From: an uncultured Oceanospirillaceae bacterium
GTDB lineage: Bacteria > Pseudomonadota > Gammaproteobacteria > Pseudomonadales > Oceanobacteraceae
Assembly (NCBI GenBank): GCA_937974825.1
Contig: CALJVD010000092.1
Location: 1-22,647 of the forward strand
Reading direction: 5' to 3'
DNA: 22,647 nucleotides
Part shown: positions 7,580 to 15,046 of the stretch, one piece after another
Layout of the letters: each line of letters begins with the position of its first letter
How positions within the stretch are numbered: the stretch's first letter is position 1
Program-made: the position numbers and the translations under genes
The notes under the pieces: generated by a model
What the model was told of the DNA's origin: nothing
The model's database searches: none
The model's input: only the letters and a program-made list of their open reading frames with translations

Positions 7580-8344
7580 CTATTGTAGCTGGTAAATTGA
7601 TAAATAATTATTAGGTAGGTGGAACGGTTGCCATAATTTTTCTTGGAAGTACGTATCCAAGCGCTTTAGCTGAATATTATGTTCGTCTAGCAATGATAGG
7701 TTTTTTTCTAAAAACGCTAGAGTTTCAGGGTAGGGGTGTCCGATCAATACCACTTTGCCTTGTTTTTTTGCCACGCGCATGGCTTTAGAAAACTGCTTTA
7801 ATAGAGCTTGTTCGTCGGTGTCGTTATCTAAAAACACATGGCGTTTCATGGCGGGTATACCCAAGGCTTGCGCTTGTTGGTAAGCCACGCTATTAGAGCT
7901 GGTTAGGCTATCAATAAAGTACAGACCTTGTTGCTGAACAACTTCCATTACCCAGCTCATAGCGTCTGCTTTTTCTGTCAGCAGGCTGCCCATGTGGTTA
8001 TTGATGCCTTGTACTTGCGGAATATTCGCTAAATTGCGTTTTAATTCCTGCTGCAGTTCGTCTTTCGACATGTCTGGATAGAGCCCACCTTTCCCTAAAC
8101 TTTTGCCATCTTGATTTGCCATAGGAGCGTGTAGCATCACGCCATGGCCTAGCTGGTGGGCTTCTTTAGCCAAGCGAGTGGCGTGGGGAGTGTGAGGTAA
8201 AAAGGCAAGGTTAATCGGCCCTTTGAGTTGCAAGGCCCGATCACCTAAGGCTCCGTTATTACCGATGTCATCTAAAATGAGTAGCATATCGGCTGCCTGC
8301 ACCATCGGGCTTAACAGACAGCATAACAGTAGGAGTGCACGCAA
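7580..8344 (-). CDS. yibQ: Divergent polysaccharide deacetylase family protein YibQ
   Basis: Periplasmic protein of the divergent polysaccharide deacetylase family (former DUF610), a NodB-like fold. After a signal peptide (1-17 or 18, ending VQA) come ILDDIG (23-28), LHAPM (71-75), INNHMGS (114-120) and LIGHPYP (200-206), which occupy the metal-site positions of the fold. Activity in this family is not settled. The start is a TTG at 8344: no ATG or GTG would give a complete signal peptide, and a strong AAGGAG lies 9 bases upstream, overlapping the end of ctpA (stop at 8351). The gene follows envC and ctpA, an order also known from Pseudomonas, and E. coli has gpmI-envC-yibQ, so a role in cell-wall work around division is likely by association. 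Confidence 0.9.
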   Translation of the reverse strand: MRALLLLCCLLSPMVQAADMLLILDDIGNNGALGDRALQLKGPINLAFLPHTPHATRLAKEAHQLGHGVMLHAPMANQDGKSLGKGGLYPDMSKDELQQELKRNLANIPQVQGINNHMGSLLTEKADAMSWVMEVVQQQGLYFIDSLTSSNSVAYQQAQALGIPAMKRHVFLDNDTDEQALLKQFSKAMRVAKKQGKVVLIGHPYPETLAFLEKNLSLLDEHNIQLKRLDTYFQEKLWQPFHLPNNYLSIYQLQ

Positions 8345-8350
8345 AGAGAG

Positions 8351-9658
8351 TTACTCCTTGCGGCTTAAAATATTGACACCACGTAACAGTGTATAAGCTT
8401 CATACAGCTGGAAGTCTTTTTTAAGGAGTTCAGAGCTGGCGTCTTTTTCACTGGTGCCTTGGTCTTCAGTTGGCTCGCCGTCTTTGTTGTTACGCAAATG
8501 GCCAGGCAAGTTAGACTCTTTAAATGTGCGCTGCTCATAAGGGGTAACTTCACTTTGTTCTACCCAAATATCAGGACGAATACCTTGTGCCTGAATAGAA
8601 CGACCGTTCGGGGTGAAGTAACGAGCAGTGGTTAGCTTAACCGCACTGTCTTCGGTAAGAGGTAAAACACTTTGTACCGACCCTTTACCAAAGGACTGTG
8701 TGCCAACAATGGCTGCACGTTTATGATCTTGTAAGGCGCCGGCTACAATTTCTGAAGCCGAAGCCGAACCGGCATTAATTAATACCACAATAGGCACGTC
8801 TTTTGCCGGCGTATTATGACTGGCTTCAAAAGTGGTTTTTGAGTTAGGCGCGCGCCCTTCGGTATACACAATTAAGCCTTCATCAATAAAGCTGTCGACC
8901 ACTTCGACTGCGGCATCTAATACACCGCCTGGGTTGTTACGTAAGTCTAAAACTAGCCCTTTGATATTACCTTCAGCGGCCCACTCGTTAAGTTTAGTGA
9001 CTAAATCTATGCCGGTGTTTTCTTGGAATTGGGTAATACGAATGTAACCAATGTCTTCGTTAAGTAGCTCGGTTCGTACACTAGTGACAGAAATCTCATC
9101 ACGCTTTAGCTTAAAAGTGAGCAGTTCTTTCTCGCTCTTACGGCGAACTTCTAAGGTAATAGGTGAGCCTACTTCACCACGCATGCGATCGATGGCTTCA
9201 TTTAGAGTCATTCCCATAATGGCTTCGTCATCGATGCTAACGATTAAATCACCGGCTTGAATGCCCGCTTTTTGGGCCGGCGTGTCATCAATCGGAGAAA
9301 TTACCAGGATTAAGCCGTCTTCCATGCTGACTTCAATGCCCAAACCGCCAAACTTACCCGAGGTGTGCTCTTGCAGGTCGGCGAAATCTTCCGCCTGTAA
9401 ATAAGCAGAATGAGGATCGAGTGAGCTCAGCATACCGTTGATGGCGTACTCAAAAAGGGTTTTATCGTCGACTTCTTCAACGTAGGAGCTGCGAATGCGC
9501 TCAAAAATATCAGTAAACGTACGAATGTCTTGTAACGGCAATACGCCTTCTTCTATTTTGGGTTCTATTACTTGCGGCTCAGTTGCCTGGGTGGCGTAAG
9601 AAAATACACCCAAGGTAAGCAGTAAAGATAGGTACCGGAAGACGTTAAAGTTAGGCAT
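8351..9658 (-). CDS. ctpA: Periplasmic carboxyl-terminal processing protease CtpA (S41 family)
   Basis: Serine protease that trims or degrades envelope proteins, often peptidoglycan hydrolases, in gammaproteobacteria. From the ATG at 9658: signal peptide about 1-26, an N-terminal helical region with the family stretch MLSSLDPHSAYL (76-87), a PDZ domain about 103-185 (GIEV, AGIQAGDLIVSID), and the S41 core about 200-365. The catalytic dyad is Ser300 in GSASASE (297-303) and Lys325 in FGKGS (323-327), with the usual 25-residue spacing. A charged tail (380-412) precedes a final helix. This ATG is preceded by TGAGAA; in-frame ATGs at 9670 and 9694 lack ribosome sites. The product is 435 residues, normal for CtpA. 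It sits between envC and yibQ, a placement that links proteolysis to amidase activation. Confidence 0.94.
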   Translation of the reverse strand: MPNFNVFRYLSLLLTLGVFSYATQATEPQVIEPKIEEGVLPLQDIRTFTDIFERIRSSYVEEVDDKTLFEYAINGMLSSLDPHSAYLQAEDFADLQEHTSGKFGGLGIEVSMEDGLILVISPIDDTPAQKAGIQAGDLIVSIDDEAIMGMTLNEAIDRMRGEVGSPITLEVRRKSEKELLTFKLKRDEISVTSVRTELLNEDIGYIRITQFQENTGIDLVTKLNEWAAEGNIKGLVLDLRNNPGGVLDAAVEVVDSFIDEGLIVYTEGRAPNSKTTFEASHNTPAKDVPIVVLINAGSASASEIVAGALQDHKRAAIVGTQSFGKGSVQSVLPLTEDSAVKLTTARYFTPNGRSIQAQGIRPDIWVEQSEVTPYEQRTFKESNLPGHLRNNKDGEPTEDQGTSEKDASSELLKKDFQLYEAYTLLRGVNILSRKE

Positions 9659-9701
9659 GGTTATTCTCATTATTAAATAGGGATAGCATGGCATAAATAG
9701 A

Positions 9702-10823
9702 CTAACGTTTCAGCCAAATTGCTGGGTCTTGTGTTTTGCCTGATTTGCGAATCTCAAAATATAAAGCATCGAAGTCCATCCCGCCACTACGACCGACGCT
9801 GGCAATAATATCACCCTGGTTTACCCAACTGCCAATATCACGTAATAAACTTTGATTGTGCGCGTATAAACTTAAATAACCACGGCCGTGGTCAATAATA
9901 AGTACTAGGCCATAGCCACGAATCCAATCAGAAAAAATCACTCTGCCATGGTGAATGGCTCGAACGTTAGCACCTGCATCAGTGGCAATTAACCAGCCTT
10001 TTCTATGACCAGGGTACTTTCTTGCACCGTAGGCTTGTAGAATTCGACCGTCGGTGGGTTGTGGTAGCCTGCCTTTTAAGGCCGAAATAGGGCGTGCATC
10101 CACACTTCTTGGACCCGAATCTAAGATGGTTTGCACTTCATGCAGTAATTCTTCTAAACGACCACGGTCTTTTTCTTTTTGTGCTAACCGTTTTTGTTCG
10201 TTCGACATGCTTAGCTTAAGCTTTGCTAGCAACTGTTCTTGGTGTCGTTTCTTTTGTACTAAACGTGCGTTGTTCTTAAGTTGGGTCTGTTCTTGACGCT
10301 CGAGCTTTTGCTTACTGTCGGCAATCAAAGATTCGAGGTTTTCGAGGCGCTCAAGTTCTGCCAAGATTTCGGTAATACGCTCCATGCGAGCCGCATTAAA
10401 ATAGGCAAAAAAGCGCATCATACGTTGCGCTTTCTGAGGGTCATCTTGGTGCAACAGTAGTTTAATGGGGCCGTCGTTGCCTAAACGCTGTGCGGCTCGA
10501 ATTTGCTCTGACAAATACTCCCGTTGCGTTTGCTGGTGCTTATGGAGCTGTCCCTGCTCCATTTGGAGCTTTTTTAGGCGCGCTTTCTCCTCTGAGAGAA
10601 GTTGTCTTGTGCGCTCTATTTGCTCGTTGATTTTGCCAATCTCAATATCAGACTGGCGCAAGTTTTGGGTGAGTTGGTCGCTTTCTTCTTTGGCTGAGTT
10701 AAGCCATTGCTGGAGTTTTTGAATTTCTTTTTTCAACGCTTCGAGCTTAGCGTCGTCGTTGGCCATTGCTGGCCAAGACAACAATAAAGTTAAGCTAAGT
10801 AAACAAGAGATAACTTTTTTCAT
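9702..10823 (-). CDS. envC: Murein hydrolase activator EnvC (degenerate LytM/M23 domain)
   Basis: Periplasmic activator of the N-acetylmuramoyl-L-alanine amidases AmiA/AmiB at the division septum. A signal peptide (1-21, ending AMA) is followed by a long coiled coil (about 24-110 and 143-235), then a C-terminal LytM domain (about 255-370). The zinc ligands of active M23 peptidases are missing: the first His is Arg274 and its partner Asp is Leu278 (HRKGWLI at 273-279), and the final HxH reads ALYFEI at 353-358. Only His321 of the YAH motif remains. That loss is typical of EnvC and indicates an activator rather than an enzyme. It lies 3 bases after gpmI, the same order as in E. coli. Confidence 0.94.
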   Translation of the reverse strand: MKKVISCLLSLTLLLSWPAMANDDAKLEALKKEIQKLQQWLNSAKEESDQLTQNLRQSDIEIGKINEQIERTRQLLSEEKARLKKLQMEQGQLHKHQQTQREYLSEQIRAAQRLGNDGPIKLLLHQDDPQKAQRMMRFFAYFNAARMERITEILAELERLENLESLIADSKQKLERQEQTQLKNNARLVQKKRHQEQLLAKLKLSMSNEQKRLAQKEKDRGRLEELLHEVQTILDSGPRSVDARPISALKGRLPQPTDGRILQAYGARKYPGHRKGWLIATDAGANVRAIHHGRVIFSDWIRGYGLVLIIDHGRGYLSLYAHNQSLLRDIGSWVNQGDIIASVGRSGGMDFDALYFEIRKSGKTQDPAIWLKR

Positions 10824-10826
10824 AGG

Positions 10827-12365
10827 CTATGAATAGCTAACTAACGATTTGCCAGTCATTTCTTGCGGCTGTTCTAATCCCATGATGCTGAGCAGAGTGG
10901 GTGCAATATCAGATAAGCGACCGGGGGCTAATTGAGCTTGTGGACGTTGGTTAACGTAAATTAAATTAACAGGGCCTGTGGTGTGTTGCGTCATGGCTTG
11001 ACCGTTTTCGTCAATCATTTGCTCTGCGTTGCCGTGGTCGGCAGTAATTAAGCACTCACCACCGACTTCTAACAGTGCTTCAGTAATACGACGTAAGCAT
11101 TCATCAATGCACTCTGCTGCTTTGACAGTCGCTTCGTACACACCGGTATGACCCACCATATCGCCATTGGCGTAGTTACAGACGATAAGGTCGAATTCTT
11201 TATTTTTAATTGATTCAACCAGCTTGTCGGTTAACTCAGGAGCGCTCATTTCAGGCTGCAAGTCATAAGTCGCCACATTCGGTGATTGCACCATAATACG
11301 GGTTTCTCCTGGGTATTCTTGTTCCTGACCACCAGAGAAAAAGAACGTAACGTGTGCGTACTTTTCTGTTTCAGCAATGCGCAGTTGTTTAAGCCCTAAG
11401 TTCGAAACATGCTCACCAATACCATTGGTTAGTTTTTCAGGGCCGAAAGCACAGCTGGCAGGAATGTCTGCAGCAAACTCTGTCAGCATGACAAAGTCGG
11501 CCAGTTTAGGCGTAACGCTACGTTCAAACCCTTTGAAATCATCGCCAGACACAAAGGCGCGGGTAAGCTCACGTGCGCGGTCAGGGCGGAAGTTAAAGAA
11601 GATGACGCTGTCGCCATCTTGAATACGGCCATCGGCACCATTGATTTTGGTGGCTTTAACAAACTCATCGTTTTCATCACGAGCATAGGCATCGGCCAAT
11701 GCTTGGCTGGCGCTGTCGGCATTGAATTCTGCTTGGCCGGTGGTCATTACGTCATAGCCTGCCTGAATGCGCTCCCAGCGGTTATCGCGGTCCATAGAGA
11801 AGAAGCGACCAATTACAGAAGCGATTTGACCATTACCTAGCTCTTTGAATTTTTCTTCAATTAACTTAATAGAAGGTTCGGCAGAGCGAGGAGGCATATC
11901 GCGTCCGTCTAAGATGGCATGAACATAAACACGTTTTGCCCCACGGTCTTTCGCCATATCTAACAGTGCCACTAAGTGGTCTTCATGGCTATGAACGCCG
12001 CCTGGAGATAATAATCCGGTAAAATGTACTGCACCGTCGTTGGCAATGGCTTTATCGATAGCAGCACAAAGTACGCTATTTTTTTGCAGTTCGTTGTCTT
12101 TGATGGCTTTATTAATACGAGTGTAGTTTTGGTACACCACGCGCCCAGCCCCTAGGTTCATATGTCCTACTTCAGAGTTACCCATCTGCCCATCGGGTAA
12201 GCCCACAGCTTCACCAGAGGTTTGAATCAGGGTGTTAGGATAGGTTTTTAATAGGCTATCCCAAGTCGGAGTGTTTGCGTTAGCAATGGCATTGCTATCG
12301 GTTTCTTCGCGATATCCCCAACCATCAAGAATGATTAAGGCGGTAGGTACAGGACGTGTAGACAT
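10827..12365 (-). CDS. gpmI: 2,3-bisphosphoglycerate-independent phosphoglycerate mutase
   Basis: Cytoplasmic glycolytic enzyme interconverting 3- and 2-phosphoglycerate with two manganese ions. The alkaline-phosphatase-like metal site is visible: LDGWG gives Asp14 and GNSEVGH gives the phosphorylated Ser64, and near the C-terminus CNYANGDMVGHTG and TADHGNAEQ supply the remaining Asp and His ligands. The inserted phosphotransferase domain carries GGVHSHEDH and FFNFRPDRARELT. The 512-residue length is standard. It heads the minus-strand run with envC, ctpA and yibQ and is divergent from yibN, from which 94 bases separate it. No strong ribosome site precedes the ATG. Confidence 0.97.
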   Translation of the reverse strand: MSTRPVPTALIILDGWGYREETDSNAIANANTPTWDSLLKTYPNTLIQTSGEAVGLPDGQMGNSEVGHMNLGAGRVVYQNYTRINKAIKDNELQKNSVLCAAIDKAIANDGAVHFTGLLSPGGVHSHEDHLVALLDMAKDRGAKRVYVHAILDGRDMPPRSAEPSIKLIEEKFKELGNGQIASVIGRFFSMDRDNRWERIQAGYDVMTTGQAEFNADSASQALADAYARDENDEFVKATKINGADGRIQDGDSVIFFNFRPDRARELTRAFVSGDDFKGFERSVTPKLADFVMLTEFAADIPASCAFGPEKLTNGIGEHVSNLGLKQLRIAETEKYAHVTFFFSGGQEQEYPGETRIMVQSPNVATYDLQPEMSAPELTDKLVESIKNKEFDLIVCNYANGDMVGHTGVYEATVKAAECIDECLRRITEALLEVGGECLITADHGNAEQMIDENGQAMTQHTTGPVNLIYVNQRPQAQLAPGRLSDIAPTLLSIMGLEQPQEMTGKSLVSYS

Positions 12366-12459
12366 AAAACTTGCTCGTATTGTTAACCAATAATGGCGGC
12401 ATTGTACTAAAAAAAAGGATATACTGCGCCATCAATTTTTTATAGCAAAGACCTTCATT
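12366..12459. promoter_or_regulatory. Divergent promoter region between gpmI and yibN
   Basis: This 94-base AT-rich gap must hold the promoters of two opposed transcripts. On the plus strand TATACT at 12420-12425 is a good -10 box for yibN, but I see no convincing -35 at 16-18 bases. On the minus strand TACAAT (12406-12401) is a candidate -10 for gpmI, again without a good -35. An A8 tract (12409-12416) lies between them. The assignments are tentative. Confidence 0.4.
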
Positions 12460-12873
12460 ATGGATCGTATTATTGAGTTTATTACTAACCATTGGGAGTT
12501 AGTAGGTGTTTGGATGTTTTTCCTTGTGGCATTGTTATGGGATAACAACCGTCGCAGCGGCCAAAGCGTTAGCCCTACAGAAGCTACTCTAATGATTAAT
12601 AAAGAAAATGCATTGGTATTAGATATCCGCGACAAAAAAGAATTTGATAGCGGGCATTTAGCCAACGCAATGAACATTCCCTACGCTAAGTTAGCCAGTC
12701 GTTTAGGCGAGTTAGATCCTCATAAAGAGCGCCCGATTATTCTAGTGTGCAAGAGCGGTCAAACTGTTGGCATGGCAGGTAAGATGCTGCGTGAAAAAGG
12801 CTTTAACGCCATACGCTTAAGCGGTGGCATGATGGAATGGTCAAACCAGAACTTACCAGTGGTTCGTGGTTAA
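12460..12873 (+). CDS. yibN: Membrane-anchored rhodanese-like protein YibN
   Basis: Single-domain rhodanese fixed to the inner membrane by an N-terminal segment (about 13-28) with the domain probably on the cytoplasmic side. The rhodanese fold spans about 38-136: LVLDIRDKKEFDSGHL (52-67) is the CH2A-type stretch and the active-site loop CKSGQT (97-102) gives the persulfide-carrying Cys97. The closing SGGMMEW (121-127) is typical. The protein has 137 residues. It is followed 25 bases later by secB; in E. coli and Pseudomonas a glutaredoxin gene lies between them and is absent here. E. coli YibN has been linked to membrane protein insertion, so a role near SecB is plausible but not shown. No ribosome site of standard strength is visible. 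Confidence 0.92.
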   Translation: MDRIIEFITNHWELVGVWMFFLVALLWDNNRRSGQSVSPTEATLMINKENALVLDIRDKKEFDSGHLANAMNIPYAKLASRLGELDPHKERPIILVCKSGQTVGMAGKMLREKGFNAIRLSGGMMEWSNQNLPVVRG

Positions 12874-12898
12874 CATAATAAATAATAAGGATTGAGAT

Positions 12899-13378
12899 AT
12901 GTCAGATAACCAACCCCAATTCGCATTACAGCGTGTCTATTTAAAAGACGTTTCGTTCGAAGCGCCTAACTCTCCACAGGTGTTCACTAAAGAGTGGAAG
13001 CCTGAAGTGAAGCTAGACCTAAACACTGGTGCTAAAAAACTGGACGATACGCATTATGAAGTGTCGATCAAGGTAACAGTGACAGCCACTAACGCTGACG
13101 AAACTGCTTTTTTAGTAGAAGTTGATCAGGCTGGTCTATTTGTGTTGGCAAATATTCCGGAAGATCAAATTCGCCCTATGTTAGCCACTGTGTGCCCGAA
13201 TATTTTATTCCCGTATCTACGTGAAAATATTGATAACTTAGTTATTAAAGGCGGTTTCCCAGCACTGGTATTAGCCCACATCAATTTTGATGCTTTATAC
13301 CAACAGCGCTTAGCGCAAGAAGCAGAAGAAGCGAAACAGCAAGCTGCTGAAGAAAGCACGGGCGAAACCACTCATTAA
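12899..13378 (+). CDS. secB: Protein-export chaperone SecB
   Basis: Cytoplasmic tetrameric chaperone that keeps preproteins unfolded and hands them to SecA. Family stretches are RVYLKDVSFEAPNSP (12-26) near the N-terminus and the C-terminal block CPNILFPYLRENIDNL followed by GGFPALVLAHINF. The 159-residue product, ending in an acidic Glu/Ala/Gln tail, is of normal size. AAGGA lies about 9 bases before the ATG. It probably shares a transcript with yibN. gpsA and cysE, which follow secB in E. coli, are not here; instead the gene converges on trmL, which lies a little further downstream in E. coli. Confidence 0.97.
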   Translation: MSDNQPQFALQRVYLKDVSFEAPNSPQVFTKEWKPEVKLDLNTGAKKLDDTHYEVSIKVTVTATNADETAFLVEVDQAGLFVLANIPEDQIRPMLATVCPNILFPYLRENIDNLVIKGGFPALVLAHINFDALYQQRLAQEAEEAKQQAAEESTGETTH

Positions 13379-13404
13379 GGTTAGCCTGCTAGCGCTTTAT
13401 TAGA

Positions 13405-13438
13405 CTAAGTCTAAGAGAAACATAGCTCTTAGACTTAG
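13405..13438. terminator. Perfect hairpin between convergent secB and trmL, probable shared terminator
   Basis: CTAAGTCTAAGAG (13405-13417) pairs perfectly over 13 bases with 13426-13438, around an 8-base loop. It starts 26 bases after the secB stop and its distal arm contains the trmL stop codon (13437-13435). Neither side has a strong T tract (CTCCCTCC on the plus strand; a mixed T/A stretch on the minus strand), so termination efficiency is uncertain; the stem may instead protect the 3' ends. Confidence 0.65.
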
Positions 13439-13899
13439 CTCCCTCCTTGATAATCTAACTGTCTCCACGCTTCATATACCATTACCGATACCGCATTGGA
13501 TAAATTCATGCTGCGGCTATTAGGCATCATTGGTAAACGTAACCAGTGTTCGTACGGCAATTGCATACGTACATCTTCAGGTAGGCCACGGGTTTCTGGC
13601 CCAAACATTAAGTAGTCACCGGCTTCAAATTTGGCAGATGAATGCTTGGTGGTGCCTTTGGTTGTGAGTGCAAAGATGCGTTGTGGTTGTTCGTCTGCCA
13701 TAAACTGCTCAAAGCTTGGATGAATGCGAATGTTGGCAAATTCTGAATAATCTAACCCAGCTCGGCGCAAACTCTTTTCTTCCATGTTGAAGCCTAAGGG
13801 TTCTATTAAGTGCAGTTGGCAACCACTGTTTGCGCAGACACGAATGATGTTGCCTGTGTTTGGGGGGATTTCAGGTTCGTATAATACGATATTGAACAT
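13435..13899 (-). CDS. trmL: tRNA (cytidine(34)-2'-O)-methyltransferase TrmL (SPOUT family)
   Basis: Methylates the ribose of wobble position 34 in tRNA-Leu isoacceptors using S-adenosylmethionine. The SpoU/TrmD knot is visible: NTGNIIR (14-20) near the N-terminus, FGPETRGLP (99-107), and RLPM (121-124) followed by SRSMNLSNAVSVM (128-140), which form the trefoil knot and cofactor pocket. At 154 residues it is a minimal SPOUT protein without an added RNA-binding domain, as in E. coli TrmL. It lies 47 bases downstream of the DUF4124 gene on the same strand. No clear ribosome site precedes the ATG. Confidence 0.95.
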   Translation of the reverse strand: MFNIVLYEPEIPPNTGNIIRVCANSGCQLHLIEPLGFNMEEKSLRRAGLDYSEFANIRIHPSFEQFMADEQPQRIFALTTKGTTKHSSAKFEAGDYLMFGPETRGLPEDVRMQLPYEHWLRLPMMPNSRSMNLSNAVSVMVYEAWRQLDYQGGS

Positions 13900-13946
13900 A
13901 GTCGATTGTCTTTGTGGGCGAATAGGTAGAACGAGTTAGTGAGCGA

Positions 13947-14462
13947 TTAGTTACGCCTTAACACTGAAGCGCGCTGTACATAAATAGTGACTGGATTGCT
14001 GGCAATTAAGTCTTTGCCGTCTTTGTCTCTAACGACCAGTTGGAGTACATGTTCACCACGCGACAAATTCGTTAAATCAAAAGAGGTTTGACGACCTTTG
14101 CGCAGCACTTGCTGACGGTTTAATAAAAAGATGGTGTCAGAAGGGCGTAAGCCTGGGCTTAGTACACCTGTTACCTGAACGTTACCGGCATGCCCCATTG
14201 GGATGCTTTGTTCATGGGTCGGGCTAACTAAGGTTAATGTTGTGTACTCAAAGGTTTCAACGGGCTTTTTAGTGTCTGTGGTTTCTTTGGCAGGCACTAC
14301 AAGTGCCGGCATGGTTGGAATTTCTTTGACTTCGAAACGCTCCGAGTTGGCGCTGGGTTTGTCGCTAAACACCACGTTACCATTTTCATCACGACTGAAG
14401 TGAACCTCAGTGGCTAGGGCGGTGCTAACAGTTAGTAATAAAAAAATTGTTAGGTATCTCAT
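13947..14462 (-). CDS. Secreted DUF4124-domain protein with a C-terminal beta-rich domain
   Basis: Envelope protein of unknown function. Residues 1-17 are a signal peptide (ending TALA). Residues 18-45 match the short DUF4124 pattern, in which a periplasmic protein opens with a stretch such as VHFSRDENGNVVFSDKP (20-36). A Pro/Thr/Lys linker (50-70) leads to a beta-strand-rich domain (about 74-163) that looks Ig-like, with LVSPTHEQSIP (78-88) at its start and GEHVLQLVVRDKDGK (136-150) near its end; similar domains occur at the C-terminus of penicillin-binding protein 1C. No catalytic motif or cysteine is visible. It is 171 residues long and likely shares a transcript with trmL. Substrate binding or an envelope structural role is a guess. 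Confidence 0.75.
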   Translation of the reverse strand: MRYLTIFLLLTVSTALATEVHFSRDENGNVVFSDKPSANSERFEVKEIPTMPALVVPAKETTDTKKPVETFEYTTLTLVSPTHEQSIPMGHAGNVQVTGVLSPGLRPSDTIFLLNRQQVLRKGRQTSFDLTNLSRGEHVLQLVVRDKDGKDLIASNPVTIYVQRASVLRRN

Positions 14463-14606
14463 TGCTGAATCCGTCGTGGTTAAAGTGGTTGATAAGTTGC
14501 TGCCAGTATCTGATCAAGCTATTTTAGCGCAATTGAGCACTTAAAGCTTAATTATAAAGCGTGTTACTCTAGCGCCTTAAATGATTCTACTTGTAAGGAA
14601 AAGATC

Positions 14607-14981
14607 ATGGATTACTCAGCTCTTAAGCACAGTCATGCTGGCTTAGCGTATTTAACCGTTATTTTGTTTGTTGTGCGTTTTGCACTTTTCTATGTTTCAC
14701 CTAAGTGGCGCAGCAACAAAGTTTTAAAAGTTGTACCGCATATTATCGATACCTTGCTGCTGGTTTTCGCCATTATGCTATGCATAGAGCTTAGCCAGTA
14801 TCCATTAGTTAACGGTTGGTTAACAGCGAAAGTTATTGGTTTGCTTGCTTATATTGGTTTTGGCGTGGTGGCAATACGTAAAGCTAAAGCCAGTGCGTTT
14901 GCCGGGGCGCTATTAAGCTATGCCTATGTGTTTGGCGTGGCTAAGTACAAAACAGCAATGTCTTTTTTAATCTTGTTATAA
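14607..14981 (+). CDS. SirB2-family integral membrane protein
   Basis: A 124-residue membrane protein with four predicted helices: about 13-31, 43-64, 71-89 and 95-122. It begins with the family pattern of a short polar segment with YSALKHSHAGLAYLTV (3-18), and SPKWRSNKVLKVVPHIIDTL (31-50) joins the first two helices. SirB2 proteins were named from Salmonella invasion-gene regulation but their biochemical role is not known. AAGGA lies 8 bases before the ATG, a strong start. The gene stands alone: DUF4124/trmL diverge from it and murJ converges on it. The upstream 144 bases (14463-14606) are AT-rich with no promoter pair I trust. Confidence 0.85.
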   Translation: MDYSALKHSHAGLAYLTVILFVVRFALFYVSPKWRSNKVLKVVPHIIDTLLLVFAIMLCIELSQYPLVNGWLTAKVIGLLAYIGFGVVAIRKAKASAFAGALLSYAYVFGVAKYKTAMSFLILL

Positions 14982-14989
14982 GAGCCGTC

Positions 14990-15016
14990 GTGGGTGCTAG
15001 CTGCATAAGCACCCAC
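14990..15016. terminator. Hairpin between convergent sirB2-like gene and murJ
   Basis: GTGGGTGCT (14990-14998) pairs with AGCACCCAC (15008-15016), nine GC-rich pairs around a 9-base loop, starting 8 bases after the stop of the plus-strand gene. A second small stem, AACC/GGTT, follows directly (15017-15027). There is no clean T tract on either strand, so it is a probable but unproven two-way terminator. The murJ stop is at 15047. Confidence 0.55.
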
Positions 15017-15046
15017 AACCTTCGGTTTAATGGTCGCCAGTAACTG

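Noticed and set aside
9702..10823. Active M23 metallopeptidase reading of the LytM protein
   Set aside because: The zinc-binding His and Asp of the first motif and the final HxH are replaced, so an EnvC-type activator fits better.
14463..14606. Promoters for the DUF4124 and SirB2-like genes in their shared gap
   Set aside because: Several AT-rich hexamers exist (for example TTGAGC and TATAAA), but none pair at 16-18 bases, so I do not call a site.
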